Assembly (NCBI GenBank): GCA_930367215.1
Contig: OV884057.1
Coordinates: forward strand, 201,551,621 to 201,615,620
Direction: 5' to 3'
Length of the DNA: 64,000 nucleotides
Origin: Pollenia angustigena
Lineage: Eukaryota > Arthropoda > Insecta > Diptera > Polleniidae
Position numbers and translations under genes: made by a program
The notes under the pieces: generated by a model
What the model saw: only the letters and a program-made list of their open reading frames with translations
Database searches by the model: none
Told to the model about the DNA's origin: nothing
Shown here: one piece after another, positions 1-10,214 of the stretch
Layout of the letters: each line of letters starts with the position of its first letter
How positions within the stretch are numbered: position 1 is the stretch's first letter

Positions 1-1370
1 AGCAAAGAAGTTAACTTGCTGACTTTAAGCGCATGAAAAGCAAAAAAAAAAAACATGAACAAAATTTATTACTTACTTAAGTGTTTGCGTTGTTGACTGA
101 TTAAGCAAAGAACCAGCGTTGCCACTTTGTGGGTAATTACCCGAATTTGGTATAATTTTTACGGTCGTGGGTATAGCGTGGATAATTTCTCTTAGGTGTA
201 ATTCAGGTGTAATTTGAAATTTTAACTTTAGATGCCCTGATAAAATCAAGATTCGATTTCAGTGATGACATTTATTTCTTTTTAAGTACTGTTGCTAAGA
301 AATGCACAGCCATTTGAACCAAAGTCTCGGTTTCTTTTTAAGAAAAGACTTCAATCATTAAACATACATATATTTTCAAATGTTTGGTAATGAATGTCGC
401 AAGACGGACCCTTAGATTTGGTTAAAGATGCCTATCATAGTGATTTAGAACCTGAAGTTTATTGAAAAAAGTTATTCAAACTAAAAACTTGCCTGGGGGA
501 TGTTATGTTTCCAATATTGCAACATATAATTAATTTTATTTCTATCTTGCTACTTTTTAATGTTTTAGTTTAAAGAATATTTAACGCCTTTTACAGTGGT
601 AAAACTGAATTACAAAAGGGACAGTTGTATAAAACTCTGCGGGCATTTTGTTTACTAAATAAGGTATAAAGGGTATTTTTTAACACCATAAAACTTAAAA
701 TGGTAGGCAGCACAAAAAAATTCATTTTAATCGCAGATTGAAACACGGCATTACGATTTGAAACTGATTTAAAACAAATAGACACTGCGCCTGTCCTTGA
801 CGAAACGCATTGCAGACGTCCAATTTTGTTTCTCTTTTTCGAATAAAATGAACAATGTTGACCTCCAAGACACCAATTGTTGCTGGTTTATCAGCATTAA
901 CCACTGACTTCACAACCCTACGGAAAAAAATCAATAAGTGTCACGTCGCACGGCCTTGAAGTCTTATTGACAGTTTATTTTCTCTTATTCAACACATCGC
1001 CTTCATTTGTTGCGTTATTTAAATCATGAAGTCACCTTTAAGTTGCGAAAATCGATGGCTGATTTTCAAAGTATATTTGGATAATTTGGCGTCGTTGTTT
1101 AAGCATGAATCTATTCATGATGATGCACCTGATCAAAAAGTGAAAACAGTATGGCAGTTCGGTTGACAGCTAACCTTTCGTAAGCTCTATGCGGCTAAAA
1201 AGCATCCATTATATAGCAATGACAAGAAACATTTTAAACCTTCCCAAGATATATCAACCAAATGTGGAAGTTAAACTCATTATTTTAGCAGTTTATTAAG
1301 TTTTTAAGTCTTTAATGTTATTTTTGTTAATTTAAATAAAATTAACAGCTTGACTAATATTGATCTTGTT
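1..1370. other. AT-rich non-coding stretch
   Basis: No exon, recognisable transposon end or RNA gene could be supported here. It lies downstream of the last visible Btk29A exon, which is on the minus strand. The missing terminal Btk29A coding exon was searched for by eye as reverse complement and not seen, so the stretch is probably intron. Confidence 0.4.
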
Positions 1371-2705
1371 TTAATGAGTTTGTTGTGTTTTTGCTTCTTT
1401 GTAACTCTCATTATTTGGAAGGCAGTTGTTCCATATCCTTGCAACCTAACTAGGAAGGACCTAGTCATATACAATGTAGAATGATTTGGTCAAATAAGAC
1501 TATTGGTTCTAGAAGGTCTACCAAAACTAAACTTTTCAAAAAGATAAGAAGGCTTGCCATACTTTACTATTTTATAAAATTGAAGCATTAAACGTAAATT
1601 TATAAAACTCTGAAAATCAGAACCCAATATAGTAAGCACATGACCAGATATGTGTTCTCTATACCCTAGACGACAAATGTATCTAACTACACGATTAAAA
1701 CACAGCTTAAGTTTCGTAAAATTATGTTGGAAAATTCCCGAAAAAACCTCCAGCCCATAAGGAAACAAAGGAAGACATAAAGACAATGCCACCCTTTTCC
1801 TTATCTGTATTGGAAGGCCCACGCAATAAAGTTTTTTTTTAAGTAAAAGATATTCTCGATATTTTAAAACTGATTTGATAGGAAAAATCCAACTATTTGT
1901 CTATATAAATACCCAAAGTGTTGTGATGAGATACAAACTGAATATTTGTATCAGTTATATGAATATTAGGCAGAACTACATTGCTAGAAAAGTACATGGC
2001 TTTAGTCTTATTCGGATTTAGATTTAAAAAGTTAATTTTTGCTCATTCTGTAATGAGTTTTAAGTCATTATTAACATTCGCCTCAAGGAAGTTTGTCCCA
2101 AGGGTAGAATCATTAGCCAGTAGTTGAATATCACCCGCGTATGTATAACACCTGCAAAACTTTATAATATTATAAATATCTTCTAAATATATTGTAAATA
2201 AAAGAGGTCCTAAAATAGATCCCTGTGGTACCCCTCTTACAACTTCCCGAACAGATGATTTTCTACCTCCAGACTCAACATATCGAAGTCTGCCATTAAG
2301 AAATGATCACACTAAACGACATGAAGACGACTCAAAGTTAAAGTTATTTTGAAGTTTGACACATCAAAGTCTGTGGCTTATTGAGTCAAATGCTTTACTA
2401 AAATTTAGGAAAATTAACAATGAATTCAAGGACTTGTCTAAATTAGCACGTATATTCTCAGAAATATTCCGTACTAAGCCAGTAGTGTTGCAACCACTTC
2501 TAAACCCAGATTGAAATGGGTTTATCAAATTTCGACCACTTATATATTCCAGCATTTGTTTTTCGTTAAGATTCCTAGTATGTACTTTAGAACTGGCATT
2601 CAATATATGTACTTATTGGCCGAAAGTCCGAATTTTCTACCGGAGATCTTATTTTCGGTATTGGTATAACACGACCAATTTTCCATAATTTAGAAAACCA
2701 AACTA
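1371..2705 (-). mobile_element. Non-LTR retrotransposon ORF2 relic (reverse transcriptase)
   Basis: Reading the minus strand from 2705 downward gives, in order, RT motifs KIGRVIPIPK and DFRPIS (about 2690-2610), FQSGFRSGCNT and FLNFSKAFDSISH (2520-2370), GVPQGSILGPLLF (about 2240-2200) and a degenerate catalytic box YAGDIQLLAND where YADD is expected (about 2140-2110). After the RT, 1490-1822 encodes the typical C-terminal tail (RKRVALSLCLPLFPYG ... FYKIVKYGKPSYLF ... GRPSRTN), then RIWNNCLPN and a stop at 1371. Several stops and frame changes separate these blocks. The upstream edge at about 2705 is abrupt, as in 5' truncation. The tail resembles the CR1/Jockey-type superfamily; the clade is an inference. 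It is a dead copy: the second catalytic Asp position is Gly. Confidence 0.85.
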
Positions 2706-3551
2706 AAAAAAAAACAAAAAGCCTTTCTTGTTTTACTTTTGCAAAGTTGCGTTAATTGAGGCTTTGTTTTTTGAAAAGTTGCGTTTACAGAGTCACCAAT
2801 GTAATGAAATTGGGTGTTGCGTTAAGCGAGGGGTTGCGCATATCGAGGTTTGCGTTCAACGAGGCTACCCTGTATGTAAAAGCGAAATTTTTTACAAATT
2901 TGCATTTTTAAATTCCCTAATTCGACTCTATTTTGTCAACGATGTCTTGGCGCACTTCAAATAGAAAGGTTAAATCGGCGAACCAGCGAATTTTGTTACA
3001 GAAGATGCAAAGCGATAGTTTTGAAAATGGTTAGTGAAACGAACCAGTTTTGTTACCAACTGCAATTTTAGGTCACATTAAAACATAGAAAAGAACATGC
3101 TTCCATACAATCAATAGGGGGATTCACAAGGATTCACAAGGTGGAGCATAGGGCGCTTCATTTTTTGAGGTTTCATTAATCAGAGAGGTTTAAGATGGGC
3201 AGGTGATTGGTCTGCCGCATCCTATCCTGGATCTAAGGCTGCCAGATAAAGCTACCAGGCTAGCTTATGTTTGGTATGGAGCCGCACCTAGCCTGGTGGA
3301 CAGACGCTGATTTGATGGTTTTGGTTCGGGGTATCTACTTTATTTTGATACTACCTGTTACCGGCATTTCCATATCCACCACCTTGGACCCGTCTGATAG
3401 GGGACCAACAAATCCCACAGAGTCATATAAAGTCATATGTCTTAAAATAATATGAAAAAATACGTCTGTTGTGTACAACCCCTCATAATTTAGTGTGCTT
3501 TTTTTGAATTTAAATCAGCTGATTTAAAACAAAAATATAAAAAATTAATAA
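2706..3551. other. Unassigned stretch, partly less AT-rich
   Basis: No recognisable coding exon. The portion 3170-3440 is visibly richer in G and C than its surroundings and may be remnant transposon sequence, but no domain was recognised in either strand. The segment 2745-2880 repeats short GTTGCGTT/GAGG phrases with no clear function. Confidence 0.3.
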
Positions 3552-3717
3552 GGGTATTCACGTTACAAGTTGCACGCTTGCAAAAAAGCAAAAGTGCAAA
3601 AACAAAACAACAATCACACAGACAATTAGTTTTACGTAAATAATTGTCTTTGTGTTTGTTGTTATATTTTTGCACTTTTCCTTTTTTGCAAGGGTGCAAC
3701 TTGTGACGTGAATACCC
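3552..3717. mobile_element. Foldback MITE, about 166 bp
   Basis: The two halves are near-perfect reverse complements. The left end reads GGGTATTCACGTTACAAG followed by TTGCACGCTTGCAAAAAAG; the right end is its complement, ending GACGTGAATACCC. The arms are about 60 bp, leaving almost no loop. No coding capacity. The target duplication could not be fixed. A related end (TTGTGAATACCCC) recurs at about 4108-4121. Confidence 0.8.
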
Positions 3718-4153
3718 CCAATATTTACCTAACAAAATATTTTTTAATTCTAATTCATAAATTAAATTAAATCTTTCCCGACTATTTTCCATTTTTCAGA
3801 CGCAAACCACAAATAAATTTCATTTTGTTTGTTTACCAAACATCAGAGCCCGATCTAATTTCACGCCGCAAGAGTTTTGTAGCAAAAATTGCTAGCCGCA
3901 AGTTAAATTCGGATGGTAGCCGGATAAAACTATACCATCAACGGCGACAGCTACAAAATCATAGCCCGTCGGCTCAGCCGCTCAGCGCAGGTCTCTTCTG
4001 ATTAATTATTAATTTAAGACACTTTTTGTTTACAAAGCAACAACAATATTGTTAAACCATTGTAAAATGTTAGAACATTATGACAATACAACATGATAGC
4101 ACACCTTGTGAATACCCCAAATATATTTATTCTCATTAAGTGCTAAAAGATTT
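3718..4153. other. Unassigned non-coding stretch
   Basis: Nothing recognisable apart from the GTGAATACCCC fragment near 4110, shared with the neighbouring foldback MITE. A moderately GC-rich block at 3845-4000 shows no long open frame. Confidence 0.3.
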
Positions 4154-5210
4154 GTCAAAATGGCTCTGTAAAATAAGCCCCAGGTGCCATAAGTCCCAGT
4201 GCAATAACTTCCAATGAAATAAATCCCAAAACACATGAAATAAGTCCCAAACTGGAAAAAATAAATAAATCCCAAAAAATGAAATAATTTCCAAGTCTAA
4301 AATGAAACAAACCCCAACTTTTGGGAGTTGTTTCATTATGAAATAACTTCTAAAGACATTAATGAAATAACTTCCAAAAACAGTCTATCGAAAAGAAATG
4401 AAATAAGGCAAAAAAAAAAAAAACGAAAAAAACTCCCAAAGAAATTTATTATATATGCGTTATACTTGAATATTTACATATCAGGTTACCAAAAAAACTA
4501 ACATTGAGTCCTCGACATTTTTGCAACAAATTGGGCATTTTATTGTATCCTGACCTCTTGTAATGACAGCTGCCTGCTGTTTAAGCACGCAGCTATTGCA
4601 AGTTTTTAGGTGCTTGCATGGCAAAAAGAGAGTATTTGATTCACTACCCATACATATGGCACAATCGTTTGTACAAGGATTATCTCCTCTATGGTATAAC
4701 AAACACCGGCTTCGCTGACTAAAGCTTCTTTGTATATCCATTCTTCAGCCGGTTGCAAGGAATTTCTTCTTCACTCTCCCTCTTTTCACGTTTTTAACAT
4801 ACATCCTTTACCTTTTCAAAATATTCCAAATGTATGAGTAGCAACTATTTAAACTATCCCGTTATAAATACCGTTTAAAATGTTAAACAATTTTAAGAAA
4901 TTGTAAATGATTGAAAATTAAATAACTCCCACGGCAAATGAAATAACACCGAAAACCAAAATAAAATGAAATAACTCACACGTAACTTTTTTTTTTTTTG
5001 GGACTTATTTCATTTGGATTTTATTTCATTATGAAATAACTCCCAGGCAACTTCAAAACAAACAAAACAAAAATGAAATAAAACCGAGAGGGCTGGGAGC
5101 TATTTCATAATGAAATTACTCCCACATTTGTATGAAAATTGTTGGGTCTAATTTCATTTTTTTCTTGGGACTTATTGCACTTGGGAGTTATTGCACGGAG
5201 ACGTCAAAAT
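4154..5210. mobile_element. Internally repetitive DNA transposon with 8-bp duplication, carrying a RING ORF
   Basis: The element proper is 4162-5202, flanked on both sides by GTCAAAAT (4154-4161 and 5203-5210), an 8-bp target duplication. Ends are imperfect inverted repeats: GGCTCTGTAAAATAAGCCCC on the left against GTCTCCGTGCAATAACTCCC read from the right. The left half is packed with ATGAAATAACTTCC / ATGAAATAAATCCC-type motifs. The right half carries the same motif mostly as its complement (GGGAGTTATTTCAT). In the middle, on the minus strand, is a RING-finger ORF (4481-4741). The 620-bp element at 21070-21689 shares the motif and the 8-bp duplication, so they are probably one family. The ends do not start with the CA or TA usual for hAT, so the superfamily (P, Merlin or another with 8-bp duplications) is open. 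Confidence 0.75.
4481..4741 (-). CDS. RING-finger protein fragment, IAP/Neuralized-type, inside a transposon
   Basis: An 86-residue ORF starting at ATG 4741, with an in-frame stop just upstream. Residues about 26-29 are CAIC. They are followed by LPCKHLKTCNSC (about residues 41-52) and KCPICC (about residues 69-74), giving a C3HC4 RING with all eight zinc ligands. The RING sits at the extreme C-terminus and is followed by a hydrophobic tail (MLVFLVT), the layout seen in IAP and Neuralized-type E3 ligases. No BIR or other upstream domain is visible. If made, it could act as a minimal ubiquitin ligase module; this is inference. It lies in the centre of an element bounded by an 8-bp target duplication, which suggests a captured host or viral domain. 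A splice acceptor giving a longer product cannot be excluded. Confidence 0.6.
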   Translation of the reverse strand: MDIQRSFSQRSRCLLYHRGDNPCTNDCAICMGSESNTLFLPCKHLKTCNSCVLKQQAAVITRGQDTIKCPICCKNVEDSMLVFLVT

Positions 5211-5220
5211 CAATTGTTCA

Positions 5221-5460
5221 GCCATGTCACAGAGTACAATTCCGTTCGGAAACGGAATTCATTCCGTATTTTGGTGCTTCAGAAAATGACGAAAAAATGT
5301 TTCGGAATGAAACCATTTTTGTTTTCATGAACGGTATGGGAGTTGTCTGTATCTGAAAGGCCATACAACTATCAAAATACACTTTCCATCAACAAACAAA
5401 TATGTTTTCTTCAATTCCGAACGGAATCATTCCGAACGGAATTGTACTCTGTGACATGGC
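5221..5460. mobile_element. MITE, about 240 bp
   Basis: Terminal inverted repeats GCCATGTCACAGAGTACAAT plus TCCGTTCGGAA occur at both ends in opposite orientation. The subterminal regions contain further CCGTTCGGAA / TTCCGAACGG palindromes. No ORF of note. It starts only about 10 bp after the right target duplication of the RING-carrying element, so the two insertions abut. Confidence 0.85.
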
Positions 5461-5856
5461 CCATAGTCTTATTTTTTTAATTTTTGAAACGAACGAGTTT
5501 TGCAACTCACCTACTCATATCTAAAGTAGACCAGTCCTTATTTTCCGACTTCAAAATTTTTAAAGCAGACCCTCTTAAAAAAATTTTATTTCGAAAAATA
5601 TTAGAAAAATTTGTATGCCGAAAAATTTTGCAGTCGGAGTCGCGAGTTTTTGTGAGTTATTCGACACCGACTCTGGCACAAAAACCTCAACTTCGACTCC
5701 GTTTCCACAGCTCTGACAACGCTGAATAGCGTATTATTCAAAAAGGTACTACATATTCAGAAAATTACTTTTATGTTCATTAATTTGTTTTTAAAAGTTG
5801 ATTTTTCTTAAAAATATACATATAAAAAAAATTTTTAATTTATGTGACCCACTTAC

Positions 5857-5990
5857 ATCGTAAATTTCTTTAGCACATGACTTTGGTTTTTCTAAAATAA
5901 TACCGCGTTGGACACGTTCAACAACTTCGGTATTCTTTAGACGGCCATAAGGCATTTTGCCGCATGTGAACACCTCCCACATAAGGACAC
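5857..5990 (-). CDS. Btk29A: Btk29A exon: kinase C-lobe segment
   Basis: A 134-bp internal exon. The acceptor TTTAATTGTAG is just upstream of 5990 and the donor GTAAGT begins at 5856. It completes a Gly codon split from the previous exon and reads VLMWEVFTCGKMPYGRLKN, then a stretch ending in EKPKSCAKEIYD. This is the region after the APE motif of Tec kinases, including the conserved W-E-x-F-x-x-G motif. It ends in phase 0. The next exon, which should hold the C-terminal helices of the kinase lobe and the stop, was not found between here and position 1, so the following intron exceeds 5.8 kb. Assignment to Btk29A rests on near identity to the Drosophila peptide. Confidence 0.97.
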
Positions 5991-6019
5991 CTACAATTAA
6001 ACAAAATAAATTAATTTTA

Positions 6020-6283
<264 letters not shown>

Positions 6284-6342
6284 CTAAAAATAATAAATAA
6301 TTAAGATATTATAATGTAATACACACTCCTTAAATTATATCA

Positions 6343-6732
<390 letters not shown>

Positions 6733-6763
6733 TTAAGGTTTTGAATATCTTATTTAAACTTAC

Positions 6764-6957
6764 CATGAGATAAACCGGCTGTTGGTGGTACTGGACGATC
6801 GCATGGTGATGATTTTAGGCGACATGCTAAACCTCCTGAATTGTGTCGATGATAGTTGATTAGATCCGGTATGGTTTCGCAGCAATGTTTCTCACTTAAA
6901 TAGTATTCTCCGCGAGCATTTTGTTTAATGTGATAGTGTTTAACATGTGATTGGGGA
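6764..6957 (-). CDS. Btk29A: Btk29A exon: SH2 C-terminal half and SH2-kinase linker
   Basis: A 194-bp exon, acceptor CGCTTTACAG, donor GTAAGT. It reads [20 protein letters not shown], then [20 protein letters not shown] and [11 protein letters not shown], ending at TAGLSH and one base of an Asp codon. This is the second half of an SH2 domain (the HYHI strand and the IPDLINYH helix), followed by the proline-containing linker [10 protein letters not shown]. The SH2 domain binds phosphotyrosine and helps hold the kinase inactive in this family. Confidence 0.97.
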
Positions 6958-7028
6958 CTGTAAAGCGAAAATTTTTAAAATTATTAGATTTTCGCTATCA
7001 CGAACAAATTTTAATTCTATTAAAGTAA

Positions 7029-8431
7029 TCTATTATATAAAAATAAGTCGTGTTTTCCTTCCTGACGCTATAACTCCAAAACGCACGAACCGATTTCCAC
7101 GGTTTCGCATTCGTTGGAAAGGTCTCGGACTCCGTGAGGTTTATAGCATATAAAATTGTTCCCCGCCCACTTTAACGCCCACTTTTTATATTAAGCACAT
7201 AACTTGAGGACGGCTTGACCGATTTGGACGATTTTTTCTTTAAAGTGATCGCCATGGTCCAACTTAGGTTTATACGGAAAGAAAATTGTTCCCCGCCCAC
7301 TTTTACGCCCACTTTTTTCGATTTACCTAAAATCAGGAAACGGCTCCATCGATTTGACAAATTTTTCTTTCAAATGTTCGTATTATTCCATTTTAAGTTT
7401 TCATCGAAAGAAAAAGTTACCACGCCTACTTTTACGCCTACGAAACAATCAAAGCCGATTTGAAGGTACGATGATTTGTTGGCAGGTGATTTTTGGCAAA
7501 CACTTCCAGTGATACCACGATCAACGCCCGCCGATGAATTAAATGCATGTTTGAAGTCGTCTGCTTTGTGGAAACACGTTAGGAAGCTCAAATTGACTCT
7601 GAAAATACGGGTCGAGCTGCAAAACAATCAATCTCGAGACGTATTTTCCAAACAATTGCTGGACATAGGAAACGACAAAATCCCGGTGGATATTTCAATT
7701 TCTGCCGGTTCACCGAATCAAAGTCCGAACTCATCCGAAAGGTGTTTTCAAACATTACACAAAATTACAGAAATCATGATTTGTTGAGCGAACGTGTTAT
7801 ATTAGCTAAGTTGATGTCGACGAACTGAATTTTAAGATTCAAAGTGAAATCGCTGGCAAATTGGAGACGTACAATTCGGTAGATTCCATTACTTCTCAGA
7901 ACGATGTCGTCAACTATCCAATCGAACTCCCTGGGATTACCCGGATTCCCTCCTCATAAATTCAAACTAAAAGTTGGATCGGTAACCATAATGTTACGAA
8001 ATATAAACCAACTGCGTCTTTGTAATGGCACCCGACTTACGGTAAAAAAAACTGATGAATAACGTCATCGAAGCAACAATGCTTAAAGGAAAGTACAAGG
8101 GAGAAAATGTTTTGATACCTCGGATCCCAATGATTCCAACCGACATGGCATTCAATGTTTTCCATCACTTAGAAATGATTTTAAAAGTTTTCAATAGGGT
8201 TCATCCTTTTAACAATTGAAACGTACCAAATGTGATGAAATTATCTTCAAATTTGCGACATGTACTTAGCGTAGGTTAAATTGACGGACGGACATCGTTA
8301 TATCGACACAGAAAGAGATTCTGAGTCGATCGGTATACTAAAAGTTGGGTCTCAAACCAATATTTTTATGTGTCATTATAAACGAATAATTCCGTTTCCA
8401 CTTTTATGGTGTAGGTGTTAAATATTGCTAG
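7029..8431 (+). mobile_element. Helitron relic with 5' end, internal repeats, helicase fragment and 3' end
   Basis: The left end begins TCTATTATATAAAAATAAG, starting with the TC of Helitrons. It is followed by the phrase family CGAACCGATTTCCACGG seen at Helitron 5' ends in insects. From 7150 to 7450 three approximate copies of a roughly 115-bp unit repeat TTGTTCCCCGCCCAC plus TTTACGCCCAC. A Pif1-type helicase fragment follows (7476-8160). The 3' part (8226-8425) contains GACGGACGGACATCG, a TTCTGAGTCGATCGGTATAC phrase, and a degenerate TTTCCACTTTTATGGTG hairpin. This same 3' region recurs alone at 10215, 19215, 21770 and 33912, which identifies those as non-autonomous relatives. CTAG at 8428-8431 may be the terminus. 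No Rep/HUH domain remains. Confidence 0.75.
7476..8160 (+). pseudogene. Helitron Pif1-like helicase fragment
   Basis: The first block (7476 to about 7720) reads LAGDFWQTLPVIPRSTPADE, then WKHVRKLKLTLKIRVELQNN and VFSKQLLDIGNDKIPVD. The GDFxQTLPV motif is the Walker-B-following segment of Pif1-family helicases. After frameshifts it continues ERVILA, DVDELNFKIQSEIAG (an extra stop intervenes), DVVNYPIE, KVGSVTIMLRNINQLRLCNG (about 7975-8025) and PRIPMIPTDM (about 8125-8155). Walker A and the N-terminal Rep/HUH region are absent. At least three frame changes or stops are needed to follow the protein, so it is dead. Confidence 0.85.
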
Positions 8432-8668
8432 AGTTTTTTTTTTAAATTTGAATACCTGAAATATTAAAACTTATTATTTTATTTAAAGAAAGTTAATACC
8501 AAAGTTAGGCTTTAAACATGTTTTTAATGTTTTGGGATATTAGGTAGAATTCAGGATGTTTTGTTTTATATCTCAAAGAGTTTGTTACAATTCCACGAGA
8601 TTAGAATTAGAAATTGAATATTTTTCTTCGCGGAATATTCACTATATTACTGAAAATTTTTTACTTAC

Positions 8669-8797
8669 ACTTTGGTATGCAGCGATAGTGTGTATAAACC
8701 TTTTGTTGATGATTTACGCACCACAAAACAGCCTTCTTTATCACCCTGTTTTAGCAAGGATTCAGCCCGTTGACGTGACATATCACCAACGTACCAT
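8669..8797 (-). CDS. Btk29A: Btk29A exon: SH2 N-terminal half
   Basis: A 129-bp exon with acceptor TTTTTTTCAG and donor GTAAGT. It completes a Glu codon from the SH3 exon, then reads WYVGDMSRQRAESLLKQGDK, EGCFVVRKSSTKGLYTLSLH and TKV. The FVVRKSS motif holds the Arg that contacts phosphotyrosine in SH2 domains (the FLVR arginine). It ends two bases into a Val codon, matching the next exon. Confidence 0.97.
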
Positions 8798-9063
8798 CTG
8801 AAAAAAATTTAGAAATATATTTTATTAATACATGTTAAAAGGATATTAATTTAATTCTAGGAAAAAGTTTTGGTTTAGAAATTAATCTTATTTTCTCTTC
8901 GCTCTCTGTTAAGTTAAGTGAAAATAATCATTGCGAGAATTAAGGTATTTCTTTAAATACATATGTTGCTAAAGCAAGAAACGGGTTATCCATTTTGTGT
9001 TTTCAAAACCCCGGTCTGGCAAGGCTGTAAGTCAGCTGTTAAAAATTTTCCATTTGTCTGCGA

Positions 9064-9187
9064 TCACACTATGAAAGTTTTCTTTCAAAAAGTCCGAGTT
9101 TATTGGTGAGAAGGGAAGAGAACAGCTTTTATTCTCTCCCCTCACCAATAAACTAAGACTTTCTGAAAGAAAACTTTCATAGTGTGA
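9064..9187. mobile_element. Foldback MITE, about 124 bp
   Basis: The left arm TCACACTATGAAAGTTTTCT and the right arm AGAAAACTTTCATAGTGTGA are exact complements. Pairing continues through TTTATTGGTGAG / CTCACCAATAAA almost to the centre. No coding capacity. It sits in the Btk29A intron between the SH3 and SH2 exons. Confidence 0.85.
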
Positions 9188-9234
9188 AGTATCATTTGTT
9201 AAGTAAAAGTTTTGTCATAAACGAATATAGATCG

Positions 9235-9850
9235 TTTAACAACCGAAGAACGTCTTAAAATCACAACAAAAGTGTTAGTTTAAACGTTGCTACTTTTTGA
9301 CCATTACAGGATATATATAGGCGTTATAATCGTCCTACTGTGCAAGGAATTCGCAAGGTTATAAAGAAATTTGAAGAGACTGATAGCTTTACAGATTTTG
9401 TAAGGCCTGTCTGTGCATCGTCACAGTGTGCGCCCAGTATTTTTGTGGCCGTATTTTTTTCGAAAATGACGCTGGAAGAACCGTTACAGTCGATTTAGAG
9501 TGCTATGGCCGTATGATTACCGACTTCTTTTGGTCTGCATTTAAAAATTATGAACTGGACTATATGTGATTTCAACAAGACGGTGCCACGAATCACGAGC
9601 GATTTTGGCTTTATTGCATGGGAAGCTTCTTAAACGCGTAACTTTACGTTTTGGCGATGGCAGTTGGCCAAGAAGATCATACGGTTTAATGCTGCTACCC
9701 TTTGTTTTTGTGGGGTTACCTCAAAATCAGTGTTTACGCTGAGATACCGCCCGAAATGTGCTAAAAAAGTAGTCGAAAACAACTTCAAAAGGATCGAGTT
9801 CTGCAATCATTCTAAAGGCGGTCATTTAAATGACATTCCCTATCGTGAAT
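9235..9850 (+). pseudogene. Tc1/mariner transposase relic (distinct lineage)
   Basis: Frame-disrupted relatives of the transposase at 53559 and 37802 are visible: TTEERLKI (about 9240), RPTVQGIRKVIKKFEETDSF (about 9325), VTVDLECYGRMITDFFW (about 9490), NYELDY then FQQDGATNHE (about 9570-9600), TLRFGDGSWP and a broken FLWG-type block (about 9700), and EIPPEMC-like residues near 9750. The catalytic-region phrase QQDGAT corresponds to QQDGATCH in the other copies. Stops and shifts interrupt every block. No terminal repeats recognised. Confidence 0.7.
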
Positions 9851-10214
9851 AATTTTTTCCACGTAGATGCGTAATTGAAAAACTCCCATGAAAAATTTTT
9901 TTTGAGGTAGGTAATTCAAAGGAGAATAACAACTTTTCCTTTGATTTTCTCACATTATTGTTCTTTATAGTTCTTCTTATACATACTCATAATTCGAATA
10001 TTAAGGGCAATATCAGTTAATAAGGCACAAACTGATAAATTGTTCAATGAAATGCAAAACAACGGCTGACTTCATAAACACAGTATTGCAAAGCATCACT
10101 TAAAACCAATGCGGTGACCAATCATCACAAATAAAAACGATGCACAAATTTTGCTACCGTTGTGCAGTGAATACGTTTGCCGTGCAATAATGACCTGAAA
10201 GCATTGTCTTTATA

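Larger units (their letters stand above)
6958..8668. other. Btk29A intron occupied by a Helitron relic
   Basis: This intron separates the two SH2 exons. Most of it (7029-8431) is a decayed Helitron annotated separately. Splice sites at both ends are canonical, so the insertion does not disturb the reading frame. Confidence 0.8.

Noticed and set aside
3170..3455. GC-richer ORF as a gene
   Set aside because: No domain or codon pattern was recognised; it is more likely decayed repeat sequence.
1..5850. Terminal Btk29A coding exon (C-terminal kinase helices)
   Set aside because: Reverse-complement patterns for the expected conserved Cys-Trp helix were looked for by eye and not found; the exon is probably before position 1.
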